A program made the position numbers and the translations under genes. The notes under the pieces are model-generated. The model had not been told where the DNA came from, did not search any database, and saw nothing but the letters and a program-made list of their open reading frames with translations. DNA of 21,517 nt from Anaerolineales bacterium (GTDB taxonomy: Bacteria; Chloroflexota; Anaerolineae; Anaerolineales; Villigracilaceae), in the NCBI GenBank assembly GCA_025938055.1, contig JAICQC010000021.1:1-21517 (forward strand), given 5' to 3'. This document shows, piece after piece, positions 16,142-21,517 of this stretch (position 1 is its first letter; each line of letters begins with the position of its first letter).

Positions 16142-16591
16142 TTAATCGGAAGGTAGATCCGATATTGAATAGGTAGCTGTTTCTTCTTTTACGGCCCGTT
16201 CGCCATATTCCTGCTTTCCCTGCTGTTGGGAACGGACATAACGGATATAACCATTCAGTGAACGCAATGCAGCGTGGCACAGTTCTCTTTGTTGAGATAT
16301 TTGGGCTTTTGTATATTCTCGATCATCACAGGCGATCAAAGCGCTCAAAACCTCCATGATTGAGCCGCGAGCAATGTAATAAAATCGGAGGCTGTCCAGA
16401 TAATGGAAACGCCCATATCCTTCTGCAATATTCAAAATAATACTGGTTGCGGCACGGCGCAGTTGGTCAGCCAGATTATATTTTTCTTCTGCTGGTAAAA
16501 GTGATGCAACTTTATAACCTTCACGAAAAACATTCATAGCAAGTTGATAACATTCTAAATCTTCAAATCCACGCATTTCCTTTTCAGCCAT
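16142..16591 (-). CDS. Four-helix bundle protein (S23/23S-rRNA intervening-sequence family)
   Basis: A 149-residue protein. The first 120 residues match the S23/IVP four-helix-bundle family: FEDLECYQLAMNVFREGY at the start, then QLRRAATSIILNIAEGYGR and DSLRFYYIARGSIMEV, followed by two more helices. The first members were found encoded within 23S rRNA intervening sequences, but most are stand-alone genes of unknown role, often near repeats or variable regions. Here it sits between a sulfotransferase and an oxidoreductase with no rRNA. A tail of about 25 residues after the bundle is not typical. AAGGAG 6 nt before the ATG at 16591 fixes the start over a GTG 15 nt upstream. Confidence 0.82.
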   Translation of the reverse strand: MAEKEMRGFEDLECYQLAMNVFREGYKVASLLPAEEKYNLADQLRRAATSIILNIAEGYGRFHYLDSLRFYYIARGSIMEVLSALIACDDREYTKAQISQQRELCHAALRSLNGYIRYVRSQQQGKQEYGERAVKEETATYSISDLPSD

Positions 16592-16636
16592 GTTCTGCTC
16601 CTTCACTGGCTACCGATCTTATCGTTTTTCTATCAA

Positions 16637-16683
16637 GAAATGTACGAGTCACTAATTTACCATCTACAAACTACCAATCTACC
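16637..16683. repeat. Degenerate heptanucleotide array across the sulfotransferase stop codon
   Basis: On the minus strand units such as TTGGTAG and TTTGTAG repeat with a 7-nt period (TAC triplets on the plus strand at 16658, 16665, 16672, then 16680). The array covers the last codons and stop of the second sulfotransferase gene and part of the following 79-nt gap. The 11-mer TTGGTAGTTTG recurs inside the palindromic element at 19835. Confidence 0.45.
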
Positions 16684-17702
16684 AACCTTTCATATCCCCA
16701 CTTTATCAACATATCACCCGCCACTTCCTTGAAAACAGACTTGTCGCGAATTGTGAAGAGCTTCTGCCAGTTGCCAGCTTGTCCCTTGAGGAGAAATGAT
16801 GCAATTTCTTCGTTGCGTTTTGCCTGCCACTCCTTATCCGGGTTTGACGACATTTCATCCAGGATGGACTTCTCCAGCGATGGATTTGCCTCGACGCCGA
16901 GGAACTTCCACAGTTTTTGCATTTCATTAAACGGGTTTGCAAGCAAATCCTCATACCTCAAGCTGCAATAATTTTCACCGAACAATCCCCTGCCTTCATC
17001 TTCGATTTCCTGCAGGTTTTTCACCCAGCCTTTAGCCACGCGGCGGATCACGTTTTCGGTAAAGATCGAGCGCGTCCCGTTCGTAAACGGAGTCTGGTCT
17101 TTCCGCAGTTCCTCGATGATTTGCTTATCTTCTGGTTTCAGGAATTTGGATTCCTCCACCAGATTGCGGAACCGCTCCGAGATCAGCACATCGCGTCCGT
17201 CGCGGACGATGTATATCAATTTCGCATCCGGATAAACTGCGTGCAAATCACGCACTGCCTGCCCATGGATCGTGGACGAAGGACTCTTATCCCCCACGAT
17301 GCGCTTGCCCTCTTTTGCCGCGTCGCGCTCCATGATGAAATCTGCGGCGGCGCGCAGGATGAGCGGCGAGAGGTCGCGTCCCTGGTTCCAGCGGTTGGAT
17401 TTACGAGTCAGCCATTCCTCCGCTTCCGGTGTGTTCACTAGTGACTTGAGCAGCGGCTGGCGCGTGAAGAAGTGCGCTTGATAATTGCAATGTACATCCG
17501 GGTGCAAACGGACAAGGCGCATAAGGAGCGTTGTCCCGGACCTGGCGTGACCGAAGATGAAAAATTTCTCGCGTGGGAAAAACTGCCTGAGCTCCGCCAC
17601 CTCTTCAGGCGTGATCGCAGGAATAGGATTACGTTGTTTCTTTTTCGAATCACCCTTCAACAGGATGCGGGCGGCTTTCTTAGCACGATCGAATAATTCC
17701 AT
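16671..17702 (-). CDS. PAPS-dependent sulfotransferase, Sulfotransfer_3-like
   Basis: A 343-residue protein, longer than the first sulfotransferase and of a different subfamily. FIFGHARSGTTLLMRLV (48-64) is the 5'-phosphosulfate loop, LIYIVRDGRDVLIS (162-175) the 3'-phosphate-binding motif, LRYEDLLANP (248-257) the usual acidic motif, and KGQAGNWQKLF (306-316) the C-terminal PAPS-closing segment. It also carries VGDKSPSS (136-143), as in heparan/chondroitin-type and bacterial glycan sulfotransferases. The start codon directly follows the stop of the small membrane-protein gene (TAA then ATG), with GGAAAAAG as a possible ribosome site inside that gene, so the two are probably co-translated. 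Acceptor unknown. Confidence 0.85.
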   Translation of the reverse strand: MELFDRAKKAARILLKGDSKKKQRNPIPAITPEEVAELRQFFPREKFFIFGHARSGTTLLMRLVRLHPDVHCNYQAHFFTRQPLLKSLVNTPEAEEWLTRKSNRWNQGRDLSPLILRAAADFIMERDAAKEGKRIVGDKSPSSTIHGQAVRDLHAVYPDAKLIYIVRDGRDVLISERFRNLVEESKFLKPEDKQIIEELRKDQTPFTNGTRSIFTENVIRRVAKGWVKNLQEIEDEGRGLFGENYCSLRYEDLLANPFNEMQKLWKFLGVEANPSLEKSILDEMSSNPDKEWQAKRNEEIASFLLKGQAGNWQKLFTIRDKSVFKEVAGDMLIKWGYERLVDW

Positions 17703-18152
17703 TTACTTTTTCCAATTCAACATCACCAGCCCAGCCAGGCAAACTAGAATCCCCAAAATATTTACCCATGAGATTTTATCTTTGAACACAAAAATCGCCA
17801 CAGGCACCAAAATCAGCGAGGCAACCACATTGACCAGTACTGCGGCAATGCCAAGATTCCAGCCGGCGCGATATGTGAGCAAAAATCCAAATTCAATGCC
17901 GACGATGGCAACGGCGAGTCCGATGGTTGCCCAGTTGAGTTGTTTGAGTTCGGCTGCAATTCCTTTTGTCACGGGGAAGAAAAAGAATCCAAGCAGGGTC
18001 ACCACAAACGCAACAGCATATGTCACTAGTAAGGAAACCGTAAAGTTGACATTCGACGGCGTGCTTTTGGCGACAAAGTGATACAGCGCACTGGATACAA
18101 TCGCAAGGGTAATGGAAAAGTAGAAGAGAAACATAGATTTCTTAGTCTTCAT
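17703..18152 (-). CDS. Half-size EamA/DMT-superfamily membrane protein
   Basis: A 149-residue protein with five hydrophobic segments and the C-terminal pattern AAVLVNVVASLILVPVAIFV, then KDKISWVNILGILVCLAGLV, typical of the EamA/small-multidrug-resistance fold. Full EamA transporters have two such halves (about 300 residues); one-half proteins work as dimers, as in EmrE or the ArnE/ArnF pair that flips undecaprenyl-phosphate-aminoarabinose. Given the neighbours, a lipid-linked-sugar flippase is a reasonable guess but a drug or metabolite exporter is equally allowed by sequence. The start has no clear ribosome site. It ends exactly where the sulfotransferase gene begins. Confidence 0.75.
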   Translation of the reverse strand: MKTKKSMFLFYFSITLAIVSSALYHFVAKSTPSNVNFTVSLLVTYAVAFVVTLLGFFFFPVTKGIAAELKQLNWATIGLAVAIVGIEFGFLLTYRAGWNLGIAAVLVNVVASLILVPVAIFVFKDKISWVNILGILVCLAGLVMLNWKK

Positions 18153-18176
18153 TGTACATTCAAAACCTGGATTTCA

Positions 18177-18333
18177 TGTCGTTGCGAGGGAAAGCGCCTA
18201 TGGCGCATGACCGAAGCAATCTCCTGTTGCACTGTATGCCCCATCCTTTAACTGGAGATTGCCACGCCGCCCTCGCTCACCTGCACTTGCAGGCAGGTGC
18301 AAATGTCGCTCGAAACGGCGGCTCGCAATGACA
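18177..18333. repeat. Palindromic repeat element, copy 1 (157 bp)
   Basis: Ends are near-perfect inverted repeats, TGTCGTTGCGAG (18177-18188) and CTCGCAATGACA (18322-18333; one G:T-type difference). Inside are nested palindromes: GCGCC/GGCGC (18194-18206), GCAATCTCC/GGAGATTGC (18216-18224 and 18254-18262) and CACCTGC/GCAGGTG (18278-18299). It fills the gap downstream of the GT-B gene and abuts that gene's stop codon. No coding capacity is evident; it looks like a MITE or REP-type element. Confidence 0.75.
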
Positions 18334-19779
18334 TTAGGAATTCAATATTTTCAAAATATACTCTGCCGTTCGTTTACCGGAAGTTCCATCGGTAAAAGTG
18401 ATTTCATCTTCGATGAACTTCCTACGTTCCTCAGCGTCCAGGGAGGGATTCTTGAGATAGAGGTTGATCACTTCGCAGAGTTCCTTCTCACTGCTGGCTA
18501 TTCGTCCAGCTTTTGCTTCGCGGAAGCGTTTATGTGTGGGCCAGTTCCCGATCTCTTTCAGGGAGAGTGAGAACTTCTTTGGCTTGTTCCACCCACCCGG
18601 AACGTCGATCACCGCCGCAACGATCGGCGTATCATGAATGGCGGTCTCGACGACCATCGTGGAATAGACCGTCACCAGGACATCTGAGTGCGCCATCATG
18701 GAGGATTTCTCGTCCATATCCTCACCGCCATAGTACCCGAGCGATCCGCCCAGGGCGACAGGCTTGACAACATGCACGTTCGGATATTGTTTTTCAAGGG
18801 CGAAAATTCGTTCACGTTCTTCAGCAAAGATCTGCGGCTTATCCTGGAAGTGACTCGGGTGCAGGCGAACCAGTAACTGTGAAGGTTCAGCTAACGAATC
18901 GGATGAAACCAATTTTGCGAGCGCTTCCACATTCGGATAGTTCGGCGCAAAATGGACAAAGGAACAGGCGTACGAAATCAGCTTGCAGTTTGGGTCGAGC
19001 CTGTGCAGTTTGAAATAATCTTCCTTCGACAACTGCCATTGCTTTCTGAAATAGCCGTCGTATGATGGAATGCCGCCGATATGCACACGCTTCGGGTCCC
19101 AGTCGGAGCCGTAGACCAGCTCGTCCTTCTGGAGTTGCGACCAGCAGGTGGCGTACTCCATCGAGGCGCCGCGGATAGCATAGCTCGACGGGTTATCCCA
19201 GCCGACGATCGCCACCATACTTGGCACATTGTGCAGAGTCGCTTCACGGAGCAGATAACGGTCGAGGCGCCAGCCCGCCGTCGAAGCGATGACAAGATCC
19301 GGCTTGTGCAGTGCAAATAAATCGGCGTATAGGTTTGGGTGGGGAATGAATCGATTCTGGATGCGAACGAGGAGATTGCGAGCGAAGGCAAATGTCCGCA
19401 GAACGAGGATCGCCAGGGAGGCGGGAATCCAGATCCCCAGGCGGAATTTCCACGAGTTCTCCACCCAGACTTCCCAGATGTGGCTGTCCATGGCTTCGGT
19501 GTTGATGCGCCACGAGCCGCCGACACGCCGCAGGTAAGCAAGCAGCCATTGCAGGCGCGGGCGGTAGCTGCTGGCATACTTATTCGCCTCCTTGAGGCGC
19601 AAGCCTTCGAAGGTGAGACCAGGACGATCAAAGCGACTGGAGATTTGAGACTTGGTCTCGTCATCGGTGAGAATGATGATTTCCACGCCCGCCTCGAGCA
19701 GGGTTGGGACAACGTCGCTTTGCAGGAAGTAGATGACTGCCATACCATGGTCGGCCGAGATGAATATTTTTTTGGACAT
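18334..19779 (-). CDS. GT-B-type glycosyltransferase flanked by palindromic repeats
   Basis: A 481-residue protein. The N-terminus KKIFISADHGMAVIYFLQ and the long first half look like an acceptor domain with a hydrophobic helix near residues 113-130 that may contact the membrane. The second half matches CDP-glycerol-transferase/2-epimerase-like GT-B folds: LLVRLHPSHF (302-311), then SDVLVTVYSTMVVETAIHDT (365-384). Such proteins add sugars to cell-surface glycans from the cytosol. The ATG at 19779 gives a natural N-terminus, though no ribosome site is visible. Copies of the same palindromic element lie 12 nt upstream of the start and directly after the stop. Donor and acceptor unknown. Confidence 0.68.
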   Translation of the reverse strand: MSKKIFISADHGMAVIYFLQSDVVPTLLEAGVEIIILTDDETKSQISSRFDRPGLTFEGLRLKEANKYASSYRPRLQWLLAYLRRVGGSWRINTEAMDSHIWEVWVENSWKFRLGIWIPASLAILVLRTFAFARNLLVRIQNRFIPHPNLYADLFALHKPDLVIASTAGWRLDRYLLREATLHNVPSMVAIVGWDNPSSYAIRGASMEYATCWSQLQKDELVYGSDWDPKRVHIGGIPSYDGYFRKQWQLSKEDYFKLHRLDPNCKLISYACSFVHFAPNYPNVEALAKLVSSDSLAEPSQLLVRLHPSHFQDKPQIFAEERERIFALEKQYPNVHVVKPVALGGSLGYYGGEDMDEKSSMMAHSDVLVTVYSTMVVETAIHDTPIVAAVIDVPGGWNKPKKFSLSLKEIGNWPTHKRFREAKAGRIASSEKELCEVINLYLKNPSLDAEERRKFIEDEITFTDGTSGKRTAEYILKILNS

Positions 19780-19791
19780 AAGGTTTTTATT

Positions 19792-19903
19792 TGTCGTTGC
19801 GAGCGTAGCGAAGCAATCTCATAAATTCATTGACTTGGTAGTTTGATGGTTATTTAAGATTGCTTCTTCGGGTGCTCTTCTACTCGACCTCCTCGCAATG
19901 ACA
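19792..19903. repeat. Palindromic repeat element, copy 2 (112 bp)
   Basis: It has the same ends as copy 1: TGTCGTTGCGAG (19792-19803) and CTCGCAATGACA (19892-19903), in the same orientation. The inner inverted repeat GAAGCAATCT/AGATTGCTTC (19810-19819, 19857-19866) corresponds to the GCAATCTCC pair of copy 1. The loop differs and holds period-7 sequence (TTGGTAGTTTG at 19835). It occupies almost the whole gap between the GT2 and GT-B genes and would be transcribed as a folded RNA. Confidence 0.75.
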
Positions 19904-19909
19904 TAATCG

Positions 19910-20863
19910 TTATGAATAATACCAACTAAAAATCCTGTTATACAACGCCAGAAGCATTTTCTTAATAGGTCCTACCTCCAGCACCCGCCGCGCCAACCCC
20001 TCTTTCTTCTTTCGTCTTACATTTCCATTGCCCAGCTCCCCTCGCAAATACCCCAGCGTATTAGACATGTTCATCGCCAGCGGGTCGGACACCATCAGCC
20101 GCAGGAAGCCTGCATCATTCATGCGCTTATCCAACTGGCGGACCTGTCCCATGGGCTTGTCCATGTCAAAGGGCAGGAATTGCTGGAGGGTGGACTTGTA
20201 AGCGGTGAACTGCCAGTGGGAGGCGCCTGCTATCGCGGTCACCCCTTTGTATGTCAGTCTCCAGTCTCGAGTCTCTGCATATACTTTTCTATTCTCCTCT
20301 TCTGTTTGTCCAAGAGAAAGATTGAATTCCAAAAAAGTTTCCCAGGGAATAAATTGTCCTTCTTCTAATTTGGCATTTGTGCGCGCCCACTTGAGCGTGG
20401 ACTCAAAAAACTCGGGTGGCGTGCGGAAGGGACGTGCGGTCACCATGCCAACGTTTGGGAATGTTTCGAGGATTTCCACAGACCGTGAAAGCCAACCTGG
20501 GGAAAACAGAACGTCACTATCCGTGTAGGTAATGATCTCGCCCGGCGCGCCTGCCAGCATCACATTCCATGCGCCGCCTTTACCCATATTCTTCTCCGCC
20601 AGGATCAAATACTGAATTCGTCCTTCTTCCTTTTCCTTCACGAGAAAGTCGCGTACTTCGGGGCAGGAGCCATTGTCGAAGACCATCAAGTCGAATGGCA
20701 GTCCCGCGTCCCTGCGCATGGATTCCATGCAGACTTTCAGGACATCCAACGTCTCGGCGTAGAATCCGCTCAGGAAGGGGATGTAGTTCAGTAGCGCGAC
20801 CGTGATCCGCTCGGGACGGGCAACGTCTTTGACGAACTTGGCAGGGTTTTGACCTTTGCGCAT
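19910..20863 (-). CDS. Family 2 glycosyltransferase
   Basis: A 317-residue GT-A enzyme. RITVALLNYIPFLSGF (19-34) begins the nucleotide-binding fold, FDNGSCPEVRDFL (62-74) is the uracil-binding-type motif, KNMGKGGAWN (91-100) resembles the usual N.G...A.N segment, and YTDSDVLFSPGWL (113-125) carries the DxD metal site. A basic C-terminus with a short hydrophobic stretch (MLLALYNRIFSWYYS) may touch the membrane. It would add a sugar from a nucleotide donor to the growing glycan. It lies between the truncated edge gene and repeat copy 2. No clear ribosome site is seen; the sugar is unknown. Confidence 0.85.
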   Translation of the reverse strand: MRKGQNPAKFVKDVARPERITVALLNYIPFLSGFYAETLDVLKVCMESMRRDAGLPFDLMVFDNGSCPEVRDFLVKEKEEGRIQYLILAEKNMGKGGAWNVMLAGAPGEIITYTDSDVLFSPGWLSRSVEILETFPNVGMVTARPFRTPPEFFESTLKWARTNAKLEEGQFIPWETFLEFNLSLGQTEEENRKVYAETRDWRLTYKGVTAIAGASHWQFTAYKSTLQQFLPFDMDKPMGQVRQLDKRMNDAGFLRLMVSDPLAMNMSNTLGYLRGELGNGNVRRKKKEGLARRVLEVGPIKKMLLALYNRIFSWYYS

Positions 20864-20961
20864 TTAATCATCACATTCTTGTGGTTGACGTATCGAAGCC
20901 ACCAGGTATTTGAAAACTCAAGATGTCTTGAAGCCGCTGCTCTCAACCAGCAGGTGCATTG

Positions 20962-21517
20962 TTATTTGAATAATTTCTGTATCCTCTTCTTCCATCGTTT
21001 CGGTCTAACCACACTTTCGATCATCTTCTCAGGCAGGAAGAAAAATATCCTTCGCAGCAATAGCTCGACGCCGCGCATGAAGCGCAGATAGGAGAGCTTG
21101 GGGCGGACAAGTTTACCACCGGGAACCAGTTGGTGTGTTGCATCGACAATCGTATACCGGATGTTCGCTTCTCCACCCGCGAGGCGGATATTTTCGTTCG
21201 TATCGGGGTGCTCGTAATGGGGTTTCCCGCCAGGGAGATGACTGTAATCGTGGTTTTGATGCACGATCATGACCGAGGGTGTGCAATCGATCACGAACCA
21301 TTTTTCCTTGCGTGCTTTGTAGATCATCCAGTTGTCCCAACCGGCGCGACCGATGGCGAAGTCCGGGATGTTTGTATAGCAGGATCTGGGGAAGAGAAAA
21401 AAGTCGCTTCCCGCGGGTCGATGAAGGGAGCCGTGACGATGGACCGTGGACGATAGACGATCCTGCCAGCCGTCCGTGAAGTCGATGGGTTGAGTCACAT
21501 CCAGGTCCCAGCGTTGA
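20962..21517 (-). CDS. Glycosyltransferase-like protein, N-terminus cut by the window edge
   Basis: The frame is open to the window end: QRWDLDV precedes the GTG at 21498, so that codon is internal and the gene begins outside the window. The visible 185 residues include WDLDVTQPIDF, DFFLFPRSCYTNIPDFAIGR, GWDNWMIYKARK and VHQNHDYSH, a pattern seen in the C-terminal half of GT-A-like proteins of uncertain activity in glycan clusters. The C-terminus is basic with a hydrophobic helix (LLLRRIFFFL). A tandem heptanucleotide array at 21435-21462 lies in the coding sequence. It is followed by a 98-nt gap with nothing recognisable, then the GT2 gene. Activity is uncertain. Confidence 0.6.
   Translation of the reverse strand, partial: QRWDLDVTQPIDFTDGWQDRLSSTVHRHGSLHRPAGSDFFLFPRSCYTNIPDFAIGRAGWDNWMIYKARKEKWFVIDCTPSVMIVHQNHDYSHLPGGKPHYEHPDTNENIRLAGGEANIRYTIVDATHQLVPGGKLVRPKLSYLRFMRGVELLLRRIFFFLPEKMIESVVRPKRWKKRIQKLFK
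21435..21462. repeat. Tandem heptanucleotide array (four units) inside a coding sequence
   Basis: Four contiguous 7-nt units at 21435, 21442, 21449 and 21456 share the pattern GACSRTN (GACGATG, GACCGTG, GACGATA, GACGATC). The reading frame of the edge gene passes through without a stop. The pattern matches the array at 6980-7007. Confidence 0.75.

Noticed and set aside
16107..16280. Upstream start extending the Gfo/Idh protein by 58 residues
   Set aside because: It would overlap the four-helix-bundle gene and adds sequence with no family similarity before the Rossmann motif.
18177..19903. The flanking palindromic repeats as a CRISPR array or a composite IS transposon
   Set aside because: There are only two copies, with a full gene between them, no regular spacers and no transposase gene.
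1..21517. tRNA, rRNA, riboswitch or phage attachment site
   Set aside because: No cloverleaf, rRNA-like or known riboswitch sequence, and no integrase, was recognised in reading either strand; this was by eye only.

Overview
The window looks like chromosomal DNA from a free-living bacterium with moderate GC, most likely Chloroflexota of the Anaerolineae type. That placement is inferred from protein style: several GT39-like membrane glycosyltransferases, a membrane-anchored alkaline-phosphatase-superfamily protein of the kind common there, a fused Sat-CysC, and abundant short degenerate repeats. No rRNA, tRNA, CRISPR array, integrase or transposase is visible.

Layout: a truncated aldo/keto reductase (2-619, +) ends at a strong hairpin terminator. 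A long minus-strand block follows (read from 12904 down to 674): a GT39-like membrane protein; a promoter with an operator-like palindrome; bifunctional sulfate adenylyltransferase/APS kinase; a second GT39-like protein; an SDR oxidoreductase; a CMP-nonulosonate synthetase fused to a HAD phosphatase; a membrane phospho/sulfo-transferase-like protein; a sialic-acid-synthase-family enzyme without its SAF domain; a sulfotransferase; and a capsule-type glycosyltransferase. A divergent plus-strand gene (13025-15055) encodes a third large membrane glycosyltransferase-like protein with a soluble C-terminus. The second minus-strand block (21517 down to 15066) holds a truncated glycosyltransferase-like protein, a GT2 enzyme, a GT-B enzyme flanked on both sides by copies of a palindromic repeat, a half-size EamA/DMT membrane protein, a second sulfotransferase, a four-helix-bundle protein and a Gfo/Idh/MocA oxidoreductase.

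Taken together the genes read as a surface-glycan locus. NeuB-like and NeuA-HAD proteins would make and activate a nine-carbon acidic sugar (sialic/legionaminic/KDN-like). Sat-CysC would make PAPS, two sulfotransferases would consume it, and the glycosyltransferases, flippase-like protein and membrane transferase would build and decorate a polymer or glycoprotein. No PAPS reductase is visible, so PAPS appears intended for sulfation rather than assimilation. The most interesting reading is a bacterial sulfated, nonulosonate-containing surface glycan. This is an inference from gene content; no single gene proves it.

At a finer scale the window carries two repeat classes that the genes do not explain: a 112-157 bp terminal-inverted-repeat element in two copies bracketing one glycosyltransferase gene, and degenerate tandem heptanucleotide arrays lying between genes, across a stop codon and inside coding sequences.
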